From Liriodendron chinense (Eukaryota > Streptophyta > Magnoliopsida > Magnoliales > Magnoliaceae): a stretch of DNA of 64,000 bases. Shown in pieces: positions 1 through 9,765 of the stretch (within the stretch, counting starts at the first letter, position 1; each line of letters starts with the position of its first letter). A program made the position numbers and the translations under genes. The stretch is taken from contig ML058440.1 of NCBI GenBank assembly GCA_003013855.2, positions 744,001-808,000 on the forward strand, in the 5' to 3' direction. Below the pieces are notes generated by a model, which saw nothing but the letters and a program-made list of their open reading frames with translations, was not told the DNA's origin and did not search any database.

Positions 1-350
1 GCATGTGGTATTTGACACGTTATGGATCAATGTGTATAATCCCCTACAAATCACAAAATTTACTTGCCCATTAAAGGCCTAGCCCTTAAGCAAACCCACT
101 ATTTATATACTTGTTTTTTTCCTTGATCCTTTCCAATGTGGAATAAAGAAATTTCTCAAAACTCCAAAACTAAACATATGAAGGGAAAACCTTTTGAAAG
201 AAAATTTTAAAACATTTCATTTAAATACATCATCTTCTTGGTGACACCATGAATGGACATAACCGAAACTATTGCTAAATGGCATATTGTCACAATTCCC
301 TCGTCATTGAGGCCAACTGTCTGTAACAAGGGTTTACAGGTTCTGGGATG
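1..350. other. AT-rich intergenic sequence, nothing recognised
   Basis: No coding frame with recognisable motifs, no RNA gene and no clear repeat boundary was seen. It leads into a foldback element. Confidence 0.5.
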
Positions 351-351
351 C

Positions 352-845
352 ATATTTACGGAGAAAAGCCTTTCCCAAGGAGTTGGGAAGTCAGGTTGGG
401 CCATTGTGATGTTTATATGAAATCCACCTCGTTCATCCATTTTGAGAGCTCATTTTAGTACATTTGACAAAAAATGAGCCGGATACAACGCTCATGTGGC
501 CACACGAGAGGAGACATTGGGGATTGGACAACCACTATTGAAACATCCGTATGTCCACAAAAGTTTTACATCAACTTAATCTTTTTGTGTTTTCAACTCA
601 TCCCATCGGAAATTACCTTATAAATGGTTTGTATTGTATATAAACATTAGGGCGGAGCCCAAGAAGGTTTCAACGATAGGAATTTCTTTCCTCAACTTTT
701 CCTCTCGTTCGGCCCACTTGAGTCTTGGACCCCAATCATTTTTTTTTCCATGTCCTAAAATGAGCTCTCAAAGAATGGACCGGACAAACTTCTCACAACA
801 CATCACAATGGCCGCACTTAGCATCCACAAAAGGCTTTCGTGCCA
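352..845. repeat. Family-A foldback element, subfamily with AAGCCTTT ends
   Basis: The left part carries GCCATTGTGATGTTTATATG and the right part the reverse-complement counterpart CACATCACAATGGCC, so the element folds into a long hairpin. Near the ends sit AAGCCTTTCC (left) and AAAGGCTTTCG (right). The phrases GAGCTCATTTTAG and CCTAAAATGAGCTC pair with each other. The same subfamily recurs at 7700-8195. Outer ends are approximate and no target duplication was found. Confidence 0.75.
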
Positions 846-859
846 TTTATAGACCCAAG

Positions 860-1445
860 TAACTCATGAACCAATGACTTGCGTTTGTCAAATATGGACT
901 ATAGTAAAAAAATAAAACTTTACGTTTCATAGTATCTCTCCATCTTTCAAGAGTATGCTCTCATTATTACACTTTTTCATTGAGCTATGTGAGGATTACG
1001 AGAAATTCCTTCATATTTCTTGACACAAAAGCCTTTAATAACCATTTTTCTATCATGCCGTGTAAATTACTTCATTTCTCCTCAACATGCAATGCATGTG
1101 GTATAAGTAAAGAAGAGATACATGCGGATCTTGAAATCTATCTTTCAACACCCGTGATGAGATGTGTGCTGATGACCGCAATGACTAGCCGAAACGCCAC
1201 TCCTCTCCGGCGCCGCAAATTACTCATTTCTTGTTCAATTATTATATGTGAATACAGACCCATGTGTTGGGTCATCCTATATGTACAACCGTACAAGTGC
1301 AACGATTGGAGAATAGTAGCCTTACTATTAATAGCTTATTATTATTATTATTATTTTAGGATGTGGACCATCAACTTATTTTTACTGGCACCACCTATTT
1401 AAAAGTACAAATCAATTATGGAACAACCAACATCTCAAACAGTAG
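860..1445. other. Intergenic sequence with an unassigned 140-codon open frame and an ATT microsatellite
   Basis: A plus-strand frame runs 980-1402 (140 codons) but shows no family motif and ends in a Tyr run made by an ATT repeat (about 1336-1356). I treat it as non-coding. Confidence 0.4.
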
Positions 1446-1448
1446 GGA

Positions 1449-1718
1449 GCGGATTAGGTGTTGCGGGTAACAGTGGGTGCTACCCTTAGTGTGGGGCCCA
1501 CCTTGATTATGTGGAAAATACAAATTTTAGGTTGATCCAAAAATTTCATGGCCTGCAAAAAGATTTTAATGGTCATTCGCCACTTTTTCTAGCAGTATGA
1601 TCTACCTGAGATTTTGATCTTCTTAAGGTTTGAGATGGCATCCTAAAATGAGATGGAAAAACAGATGGACAGCATGGATATACAAGACATTCATCAAGGT
1701 AACAGCTAATCTGCTTCC
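1449..1718. repeat. Family-A foldback element, short copy
   Basis: Ends are inverted: left GCGGATTAGGTGTT against right AACAGCTAATCTGC. GTGGGGCCCACCTTGAT on the left mirrors the CATCAAGGT before the right end. The interior keeps the family phrases CCTAAAATGAGATGG and GATGGACAGCATGG, but about half the standard length is missing. Confidence 0.7.
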
Positions 1719-1864
1719 CAGACAATAAGCCAACCGAGATAGGAGCCTGTATGAATGGTCCTGGATGTGTAACCTCAGTACCGCGTGTATGTTGGAGTTA
1801 CACGAGAAGAAGGCACAAACAAGATCCCAGAAAAAGGTCAATCAAATAAATAAGTGGAATTATT

Positions 1865-2242
1865 TGATACTCTGGCGGGTGATGACTCTTAACACTCAGG
1901 CACTCAGAAATTGTACATGTGGCATGCATTAACTCATATTAAATGGATTAAATAATAAAACCCATTATCCCAAAGCTATAATTCTTGACTTAGATTGGTT
2001 ATTTTAATTGCAACCACTGATTCGTGGACACTTGTTTGTTGAAATAAGACCATGGGATATTTTTCATTTTTAATTGTCCAATAAATACCCAGTGACTTTA
2101 GAAAGAAAAAAAAAAAAAAAAAAAAAACCCACCTAGACTGGTTCCATAATTTGCACAGTTTAGTTGTATTATACACCAAGGAGCTATTTTTAACTAATTT
2201 CTAGATGCCTGCATATCATCCATCAACTAGGCCAGAGTATCA
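1865..2242 (+). repeat. MITE family C, copy 1
   Basis: Terminal inverted repeats TTTGATACTCTGGC (left) and GGCCAGAGTATCAAA (right) bound about 380 bp of AT-rich sequence. Subterminal sequence includes CAGAAATTGTACATGT. A second copy lies in the opposite orientation at 20745-21105. The superfamily is not determined; no clear target duplication. Confidence 0.65.
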
Positions 2243-3299
2243 AAGTTTTTTCTCGAGGAATAAAAAATATACTTTTTGGATGTAGTGTAGTTTCCGCATT
2301 GTAATATTATATTTTCTTTTTCTTTTTCTTTTATACAAAACATAAAATATGTTCATTTTCAAACTAAACAAAGGGCACGCCAACTGTCATAACAAACAAT
2401 CTATTCTTTATATACGGTAAAAAAACATGTGCAACGTGTACTTTGGTGTGCGTTTGCCACATTTTGTTAAATCTTGGTAACCCCTCAATCACAAATACAA
2501 CATATGTGTACATATCCGATCTGTCCAAATTGGGGGATCTATTGCAGGCAGAGGGCGACTCAAATTGATTTTCACGTTTGATATTGGACCATCGTTTGTA
2601 ACAAATGTATCGATGGGTTCTTTGGAAGCACTCCATCTACAATGGAGCCCAGAATTTGGATGGCCTGGATTGTCTTGTATATGTATGTACGTTTCTAAAA
2701 GATTATCACCACCATTTAACCAAAGAACTAGCTTTGAGTGGAGGAGAAAGGATCTTCTCTCTCCCGTGAGTCACATAAAAGAAGACTTAGAAAAGAAGGA
2801 GAAGACAGAAGACAACCCAAATTTCAGCCCCAGTATCATTTTCTGTGGAAAGAGGTTGACCACACAACCAATAGAAATCAAAGGTCCATGGAAGAATCCT
2901 TATAAAATACAATCTTCAAAGATCCCACCTTAATTAAACTAACTATAGTCGATACTAGTTTTCTACTACATAGGAATGACACATTTTTTTTATAAATTTT
3001 TTTGGACCGCAGCCTCCTCAAACCATTGATAATTATTATATAGGAAGACATGTTGCATGGGGAGCTAATCCACTGACTCTCGGTGCAATCTATTTTTGTG
3101 CCGCCTGATCGTGTACCATTATGATAATCCCGACCACGCACCCTGCCGGGTCCACCATTGATTGGCCACTGCCAAAAATTGGTCTGGTATGTCTAGCCTA
3201 ATCATCCAATAAATGGACATTTTATTAGTGAAAGCAAGCCACTGATTTTTGGGGTATGGCCATTCCCTAGTTAATAAGCCTCTCTAATTAATGGTTTTG
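2243..3299. other. Intergenic sequence, nothing firm
   Basis: A 122-codon plus-strand frame (2565-2933) has no family motif. Some phrases (TGGAGCCCAGAATTTGGATGG) recall the foldback families, but no element boundaries can be drawn. Confidence 0.4.
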
Positions 3300-3469
3300 A
3301 TGTAGTACATGTGTACCACATGGAAGAAGTGATTTTATCCACGCAGTCCATCCATCTGGCAAGATCATTTTAGGGCATGAGCCAAAAAAGGAAGCAGATC
3401 CAAAAGCTCAAGTGGACCACACCATAAGAAACAGTGGTGATTATTAATTATGCCCACTGTTGTTCAATC

Positions 3470-3486
3470 CCCACTGTGATCCACTT
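3470..3486. repeat. Left target-site duplication of the SINE (17 bp)
   Basis: CCCACTGTGATCCACTT here matches CCCACTGTAGTCCACTT at 6149-6165, 15 of 17 bases identical. This length is typical of LINE-mediated target-primed insertion. Confidence 0.75.
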
Positions 3487-3529
3487 CTTTCTTCTTCTTT
3501 TTTTTTTTTTTTTTTATGTGGGGAGCGTG

Positions 3530-3534
3530 TAGTA
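3530..3534. repeat. Left 5-bp target-site duplication (TAGTA) of the LTR element
   Basis: TAGTA here is repeated exactly at 6003-6007, directly outside the two LTRs. Confidence 0.85.
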
Positions 3535-4101
3535 TGTTGGAAATGGACACCTCAAATCAACATACATAGGGGCCATTGACCGGTCGGTCACAATGGAATC
3601 AAGGCAGCAAAGTTGCTCAACTTTTTTCTGGGCATCCGGCCGGCCAGCCATTAGGGCTGTCCGGCCGGTCGGCAGTTTCCTTGTTGTACTAGAATTGTTG
3701 CACGATTTTGCGTAAAGAGTTTCTAATTTCAAATTTCTCCTATTTAAGTAGTGTATTACGGGATTAGATGGATGCTAGACAGTATCCTAGATTAGAAAGG
3801 GAATTAAGAGAGGTTTTAGGTGAGAGAAAGAGCTTAAGAAGATGGTTTTCTAAGCTTGGATTTCTCTTGTGGGCTTGTGATCTTGGGTTTTGGGTTTCAT
3901 CTCTTGTAACTTCTGATATTATAGTGGATTGGTGTGGCTTTGTGCTGTGGTTTTTTACCCATGAGGGATTTTTTCACGTTAAATTCGGATTGTCTATGTG
4001 TGGTTGGTTACATGCATTATGATTGCATTGTGTTGCTTATTTGATTCAATTTGCTACTTGTGTTTGGCTTTGCTTCCGCTATCGGCCTTCCTATCCCAAT
4101 A
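3535..4101 (+). repeat. 5' LTR (567 bp)
   Basis: It starts TGTTGG and contains a TATA-like CTCCTATTTAAGTAG around 3738-3752. It is visibly similar along its length to the 3' LTR. It ends just before the primer-binding site. Confidence 0.85.
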
Positions 4102-4102
4102 A

Positions 4103-4115
4103 TTGATATCAGAAC
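4103..4115 (+). other. Primer-binding site remnant
   Basis: TTGATATCAGAAC directly after the 5' LTR is a degraded form of the TGGTATCAGAGC site complementary to initiator tRNA-Met. Confidence 0.65.
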
Positions 4116-4225
4116 GATTGTTGGGGTACAGCAAAAATTCAAATCTGAGACAAGAGCATGGCATCGGGCATGAGGTTCGACATAGGTATTTGAAAAAAAA
4201 TAATTTTGAACTTTAGAAGGTGAAG

Positions 4226-5300
4226 ATGAAAGGTATTCTAGTTCAGCAAGGACTACAAGATGCGCTCATTGGAAAGCGACCGGAGGCCACGAAAGAAGAA
4301 GAGTAGAAGAAGATCGATGAAAAAATCAATATCTCAATTCAGTTGTGCTTGACAGATGAGGTCCTGTATAATGTAATGAAAGAGAAAATTACAGTTAAAA
4401 CAAGGGCAAAGTTAGAGAATATCTACGCGAAAAAATCTAAGAAAAATCGCATATATTTGAAGCTTCAGTTGTATAATTTGAGGATGGCGGAGAGGACCGA
4501 TGTTGAAAGCCACATCAGCAATTTTAATAGGCTTATTTACAAGTTGATGGATGTAAATGAACCGATGAAGGATGAGGATAAAGCGTTTATCCTGTTGAAT
4601 TCTCTTCCAAAATCATACGAGTCGCTTAAGGACATGTTGTGCTCAGGTAGGAAGACTATTGGCGTGGAAACCGTTATCTCAGCCCTTTAAGTGACGGCGA
4701 TGAGAAGGAAAAGCGACGGCGTGGGTCCCTCTATGGATAAGGCACTGATTATGAGGGGGAGAAATTCTAAGCGGGCCGTGGAGGATCTCCGTCATCGAGA
4801 TCTAAATCAAAGGGTAAGTGGAAATACAAGGTGAGATGCTGAAATTGTGGGGAAGAATGGAATGTGAAGAAGGATTGTTCGAATCCCAAGAAAAGGTAGA
4901 AGAAATCTGAAGATTCTTCTAGGGAGGGGACCAATACCATAGAGGACAATGGTGATGTTTGTAATGTATTAACTGTATCCGGTATAGAGTCTCTTGATGG
5001 AGAGTAGCTCTTAGATTCAGGTGCATCATGTTACATATGTCCAGACCCGAGTTCATTCATGTTATACAAGGAGTATGATGGTGAATCGGTTGTTGTGGAT
5101 GATGGCTACGCTCGCAATGTGGTGGGGATTGGTTCAGTGCGCATTAGGATGATCGATAAAGTGGTGAAGGGAGCACTCATGATGATAAAGGCACGGAGGT
5201 GTAATAATCTTTACAAGGTGATCGGGAGTACAATTCATGGTCGAGTTGTGGGATCGACAACGGGATCCACGGTTGCTTGTATGTGACAAGAGAAAAAGGG
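4226..5300 (+). pseudogene. Degraded copia gag with protease remnant
   Basis: The frame opens at ATG 4226 and is interrupted by TAG at 4304-4306. It continues through a UBN2-type gag segment (4343-4690) with the core LKLQLYNLRMAE and ends at TAA 4688. A zinc-knuckle remnant near 4832-4876 reads C, stop, N, C, then EEWNVKKDC: the codon after the first Cys is TGA and the expected His is Asn. A protease motif LDSGAS lies at 5011-5028, followed by a pre-integrase fragment NNLYKVIGSTIHGRV near 5200-5245. Several stops and a knuckle missing its His mean no functional Gag is made. Confidence 0.8.
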
Positions 5301-5447
5301 CCACACGAGAAGAGCAACAAGGAGTGTAAAGATGCAATGATAAAGTCGATGGAGAATGAGAAGCGACGGGACTATAATGATGACGAAGTAGAGGTGGAGG
5401 TTGTGCGTGGCAAGGTGGTGCATGGTGATTTGAGTTGTGGTAGAGTT

Positions 5448-6002
5448 TGTTGGAAACGAACGCCTCAAATCAACATACACAGGGGCCACCGACCGGCTGA
5501 TCACAATGGAATCAAGGCAACAAAGCTGTTGGACCTTTTTCTGGGCATCCGCTTGGCCGATTGGCAGTTTCCTGTTGTACTAAGATTATTGCGCGATTTT
5601 GTGCAAAGAGTTTTTAATTTCGATTTTCTCCTATTTAAAGAGTGTATTACGAGATTAGATGGATGCTAGACAATATCTTAGATTGGAAAGGAGGATTGAG
5701 AGAGGTTCTAGGTGAGAGAAAGAGCTTGAGAAAAGAGTTTTCTTCTTGGGAAAGCTTGAGTTTCTCTTGTGGGCTTGTGATCTTAGGTTTTGGATTCCAA
5801 CTCTTGTAACTTCTGATATTATAGTAGATTGGTGTTGCTTTGTGCCGTGGTTTTTTTACCAGTGAGGGGTTTCTCCACGTTAAATTTGGATTATCTATGT
5901 GTGGTTGGTTACATGCATTGTAATTGCATTGTATTGCTTGTTTGAATCAATTTACTGCTTATGTTTGGCTTTGCTTCCACCGCCGACCCTCCTATCCCAA
6001 CA
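5448..6002 (+). repeat. 3' LTR (555 bp)
   Basis: It starts TGTTGGAAACG and ends CCTATCCCAACA, parallel to the 5' LTR with scattered substitutions and small indels. It is followed by the TAGTA duplication at 6003-6007. Confidence 0.85.
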
Positions 6003-6290
6003 TAGTACACACCCCACTGTTAGTATACCCAACCCCAGTTAGTCACACTGCAATGTTAGCCACTCCTTTGGGAATCGATATCAAAACCTTGGTATTAAAG
6101 CGAGGTTAACTTTACTCAGTCTCCCACTTGAGCTATGAATTTGGGTGTCCCACTGTAGTCCACTTAAGCCTTTGATCTGCTACTATTGTTTGCTATACCC
6201 TAAAATGACCAGGCAAAATGGACAGACAAGGTAGATAAAACAAATGCATCACCGTGGCCATAAATAGCCGCTGCCGAGTCCAAATCCTCT

Positions 6291-6892
6291 TACAGAAGTA
6301 GGACACAATCCACTTCCAAGGTACGTACTTCTCTTGTCTTTAGTTAGTAAGGACGGTGAGTTTAGGTACATTGGCAATTGTAGGGTACCTTGCTTTTTTC
6401 TTTCTTTTTTAGTTTCAGAGATCTGAAAATTTAACTAAAAGAAAGACCCAATTTAAACTTAGCAGCCCCAAACTTCCTGAAGAGTTGCACTGAATCTCAA
6501 CCTTGTTTTTTCAGACTTCCAAGGATATAGCTGTCAGCACATGTCAAGTAGGTTGCTAATAGCCAGGATGTGTAGTACCGTTGAGGCCCGCCTAAATTTA
6601 GGATGGGCCTGATATTTTTTAGCATTGTACTTTCACGTCATGAATTGATCTACCCCGGCGGTTTGGATCCTGCATGGGTGTCACCAGTTAGCACTTCTAA
6701 AAGCAGCTGGAAAAAAGAACCTTCCAAATTCATTTTTAAAATGCTCCCAATTTGTGCTTACAATATTCCACTTGTATTAGTTTTTTTCAAGTGTAGGTAT
6801 ACCAGCCTTCTTTCCCTACCAAGAGCACTAACATTCCACTCGCTTTAAAAAGCAAATGGTCGAAGAGACGGTCAGCCGTCCCATTGCTCATT
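6291..6892. other. Intergenic sequence, nothing recognised
   Basis: No family motif appears in the one 81-codon frame (6603-6848), and no repeat boundary was found. Confidence 0.4.
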
Positions 6893-7103
6893 ACTTAACA
6901 GGTTGTTTTGTAGCATGGATTTGAGTGCATTAAGAATTCAAAAGTCATTCGGCACAATACACAATTTTGCTCACATCACCCCCATTTTGCTGTGATTTGA
7001 AATCAAATGGCTTTTTCACTCCTTTTTAAAGGCAAGAGAGTCACACAAATAAGAAAGAAGTTATTAAGTTATTAATCCATATTACACATGGCACGCTGAT
7101 AAT
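6893..7103 (+). repeat. Dispersed repeat E, left part
   Basis: GAGTGCATTAAGAATTCAAAAGTCATTCGGC matches the region near 60777-60810 with a few changes, and the following AAGGCAAGAGAGTC resembles sequence near 60940. The repeat is cut at 7103/8437 by the hAT-like shell. A further matching block lies at 9575-9765. Confidence 0.5.
7096..7103. repeat. 8-bp target-site duplication CTGATAAT, left
   Basis: CTGATAAT is repeated exactly at 8437-8444 on the other side of the shell element. An 8-bp duplication is the hallmark of hAT transposons. Confidence 0.85.
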
Positions 7104-7166
7104 CAGGGGTGGAGCCAATGTTTTCTTTTAGAGGGGGCAACGTTTGAAATTGAACTAGGTCCTTAT

Positions 7167-7690
7167 GGGGCCGGATTGGGTGAGACCTGGCCTCACCCCA
7201 AGGGTGCAGCCCTTATTGTGGGGCTGCACGGGGGGCCTCCTTGATGTATGTATTATGTATCCACACCATCCATGCATTTTTTCAAATTAGTAAAGTGTTT
7301 GTGGTGATCGACTGTTCTATCATTAAAAATTTCTTAGGGCACATACTAAAGTGTTTGTGGTGTTTATTTACCATCTAATTTGTTGATAAGGACACATAAG
7401 CCTGGATGAAGGGAAAAAGCAAATATCAGCTTGATCCAAAACTTCTATTGCCCATTAATGATCAATAATTACTGTTTCCTATTTTATGGTCCACCAAATA
7501 ATTGGATCTGTTTCATTTTTCCGATAATGTCATAAAATGATCTAGAAAAATGGTGGACGGCATGGATACATAATACATACATCAAGGTGGGCCCCACAGT
7601 AAGGGGTGCACGGTCTTGGGTGAGGCCGGGGTGTCACCTAATCTGCTCTCGTGTTCTAGTGGGGGTAGTATGAGTGTCCAATCCGGCCCC
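7167..7690. repeat. Family-A foldback element, complete copy (524 bp)
   Basis: The 13-bp terminal inverted repeat GGGGCCGGATTGG starts at 7167 and its complement ends at 7690. Inside, GGTGAGACCTGGCCTCACCC on the left mirrors GGGTGAGGCCGGGGTGTCACC on the right. CCTTGATGTATGTATTATG pairs with the CATACATCAAGG block. It closely resembles the copy at 39277-39755. No target duplication was found. Confidence 0.8.
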
Positions 7691-7699
7691 TGATGCGGA

Positions 7700-8195
7700 T
7701 TTCGTGCGGAAGCCTTTCTCAATTCCCACGCTGGGAACCTAATAGGGGCCAATCATGATGTTTGTGAGAAATCCACCATGTCCATACATTTTGTGAACTT
7801 ATTTTAAGACATGAGAGAAAAAATGAGCTGGATCCAAGACTAAAGTGGGCTGAAAATGAGAGGATTGAACGTCCACAGTTAAAATATTTGTGGGCCACAG
7901 AAGTTTTGAATCAAGATAATATTTGTGTTTTCAGTTTATCCCAGTCAGAATGACGTTAGGAACCATATGTATGGCATATAAACATCAATGTTAACCTAGG
8001 GAGGTTTCAACAGTAGGAATTTTCCTACCCACTTTTTTCTTTAGTGCGGCCCACTTAAGTCTTGGATCCAACTCATTTCTATTCTCATGTCCTAAAATGA
8101 AATCACAAAATGGATGGACGGGGTAGATTTCTCACAAACATCACCGTAGGCCCCACTTAGGTTCCTAATTTCCCGCGGAAGGCTTGGCAGAAATG
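7700..8195. repeat. Family-A foldback element, AAGCCTTT subfamily
   Basis: It has inverted ends GCGGAAGCCTTT / GCGGAAGGCTTGG and the internal pair GGGAACCTAATAGGGGCC / GGCCCCACTTAGGTTCC. Its organisation is the same as the copy at 352-845. Confidence 0.75.
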
Positions 8196-8244
8196 GGCTC
8201 CTCCTTGCCCGTTATCTAAAATTGCCTGTCCAGTTGGATGAGTT

Positions 8245-8385
8245 CCGTGGGATCCGCCATGATGGATGTGATTCATCCACACCGTTCATCCATTTTTCCA
8301 GCTCATTTTAGGGCATGGTGTCAAACCTCATACAGATCCAAAGCTCTAGTGGACCACAACTCATAACACAATGGGAATTCATTGA
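8245..8385. repeat. Family-A foldback element, left half only
   Basis: It has CCGCCATGATGGATGTG, CCAGCTCATTTTAGGGCATG and CTAGTGGACCACAAC in the standard order, then stops in an A-rich stretch without the mirrored half. Confidence 0.7.
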
Positions 8386-8449
8386 AAAACAAAAAAAAAA
8401 CAAAAAGTTTAGGGCGGCATTTGTCCCTCGCCCCTGCTGATAATACCAC

Positions 8450-8937
8450 GTGAATGTTGCCCTATGAGCAAGTCAACTTACTTTTTGATTTATTTATTTT
8501 TAGTGCAAATAGATGGTATTGACTAAAATAAAATAATTCATATAATTTAAAATCACAACTAGCTAATGAAAGCTTATAATCTATATATGGCTATAGAATC
8601 ACCTAATAATTAGATTAAGAAATCAAAGATCCCCTAATTCAACTATCTCTTTCGGTTGGTCTACAACCAAAGATTTTAAGGGCCATGGTAAGTTCATTGT
8701 GAATGTTGCCTTGCGCTCACTTTTAGTTTTTTTAATTTTTTGGTACAGATGGAATGGTATTAGCTAAAATAAAACACTGCATATAATTTAAAATCATAAT
8801 TAGCGAATGAAAGCTTAGAATCTATGATTGGCTAAAAATCGTAAAATCGCTTAAGCGTTAGGGATCAAAGATCCCCTAACTCAACTAACTCCTGCGGTTG
8901 GTCCATAGCCAAAGATTTTAAGGGTCGTGGTCACGAT
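8450..8937 (+). repeat. Direct tandem duplication, two units of about 240-250 bp
   Basis: Unit 1 (8450-8698) and unit 2 (8699-8937) both begin GTGAATGTTGCC, continue through AATTTAAAATCA and GAATGAAAGCTTA-like segments, then ATCAAAGATCCCCTAA, and end GATTTTAAGGG. They differ by substitutions and small indels, so the duplication is old. No coding content. Confidence 0.75.
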
Positions 8938-9574
8938 AGTGATAAGCTGACTTTTTGTACTAGCAGGGATCAAAATTTTCATTTATTTTTCTATATCACA
9001 CGACTTTGGCAAAACATATATATCTCTCTCATTATAGCTCCATTTTCGTAGTTCTTGTGCTCATTAGAAATCTAATTTAATAAGTTTTTTAATGAAATCA
9101 AAATCACCTCATTTAGAGTCTATTTAAGCTTAAAAAATTCAAGCCAAAGTCATTTGATGGTGTGACCATCATTATTTTGAATTTCAATTATTTTGATAAA
9201 TTGATTGTATCTCTTTCAATACTTGTTGGATTTGAGTTATCTTGGGCTCGTTGGAAAAATAATGTGATGAGCTTTCCAAGAAGCCATAAACCACCTTAAT
9301 CAAAGATTGTTTAGTCTATAATGCTACTTTGAGAAGACTAAGTAGCAAGGAGAGTGGGTCCCAAGACAACTTAGATTGAATTGGAGAAGTTTCTACTAAA
9401 ACTTTTGGAAATTGGGAATCTTGAGATTTAGGGTTTTGGGCTCTAAGGTTTTCTAGGGTTTAAGGTTGCAAAATTATAAGTTTTGAGCCTTCAACTTGGT
9501 CTAGTTCTAATGCGGTTGATCACCTTGCTTCGATTGGGGTGTATACATACCCCGAAACAATCAAATTATCGGAT
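8938..9574. other. AT-rich intergenic sequence
   Basis: It contains GATTTAGGGTTTTGGGCTC and TTTTCTAGGGTTTAAGG (9424-9466), pyrimidine/purine phrases common in plant leaders and LTRs, but no paired terminal repeats or primer site were found. Confidence 0.35.
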
Positions 9575-9765
9575 GCATCATTAAAATTACAACAATTGAT
9601 TGATTTAAATAGTCTAAACATTCGCCATATATATCAATGGTAAAAAAAACATTAGCAAGTCGCAAGTTTGTAATCCATGCTTGTGGCTCACCTTAAGCTC
9701 GAAATTTTTGTCATTTTTTATCGAAGTATATATTTTAATGAGCTTATTACAATCATTCTATCAAA
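9575..9765 (+). repeat. Dispersed repeat E, right part
   Basis: AATAGTCTAAACATTCGCCAT, GCAAGTCGCAAGTTTGTAATCC and GAGCTTATTACAATCATT correspond in order to sequence at 61005-61205 (AATCTAAACATTAGTCAT, GCAAGTCACTTATTTGTAATCC, AAGCTTATTACAATCATT). Confidence 0.6.

Larger units (their letters stand above)
3535..6002 (+). mobile_element. Non-autonomous copia-like LTR retrotransposon (gag only, no pol)
   Basis: Two direct LTRs (3535-4101 and 5448-6002) begin TGTTGGAAA and end CCTATCCCAA(T/C)A. They flank only about 1.35 kb holding a degraded gag, a protease remnant and a short pre-integrase piece; integrase, reverse transcriptase and RNase H are absent. A perfect 5-bp duplication (TAGTA) flanks the element. 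It inserted into the SINE described above and is the youngest layer of the nest. Mobilisation would have needed proteins from an intact relative. Confidence 0.9.
3487..6148 (-). mobile_element. tRNA-derived SINE, minus strand, interrupted by an LTR element
   Basis: Read on the minus strand from 6148, the head has an A box TAGCTCAAGTGG (6124-6135) and a B box GATATCGATTCCC (6070-6082). The tail is the T-rich run on the plus strand near 3490-3516 (poly-A on the minus strand). The sequence between head and tail is cut by the LTR element at 3535-6002. Without it the SINE is about 190 bp. A 17-bp target duplication flanks it, and a second copy lies at 27946-28134. I do not recognise a named SINE family. 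Confidence 0.75.
3300..6290. repeat. Family-A foldback element split by nested insertions
   Basis: The left part (about 3300-3486) has the family phrases TTTTAGGGCATGAGCC and CAAGTGGACCACACC. The right part (about 6149-6290) has CCCTAAAATGACC and GATAAAACAAATGCATCACCG. The two halves of one hairpin element are separated by a SINE, itself split by an LTR element. It is the oldest of the three layers. Confidence 0.75.
7104..8436. mobile_element. hAT-like non-autonomous element (1333 bp) carrying three foldbacks
   Basis: The left end CAGGGGTGGAGCC and the right end CCCTCGCCCCTG (reverse complement CAGGGGCGAGGG) form short inverted termini, flanked by exact 8-bp duplications. No transposase frame is present. 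Nearly all of the interior consists of three family-A foldback copies (7167-7690, 7700-8195, about 8245-8385), so it is a shell that received later insertions or that mobilises them as cargo. Confidence 0.8.

Noticed and set aside
980..1402. A 140-codon plus-strand frame as a gene
   Set aside because: No motif, no splice or promoter support, and the end is an ATT microsatellite.
3535..6002. A TRIM or a solo LTR
   Set aside because: Two 555-567-bp LTRs flank a recognisable gag, which is too large for a TRIM and not solo.
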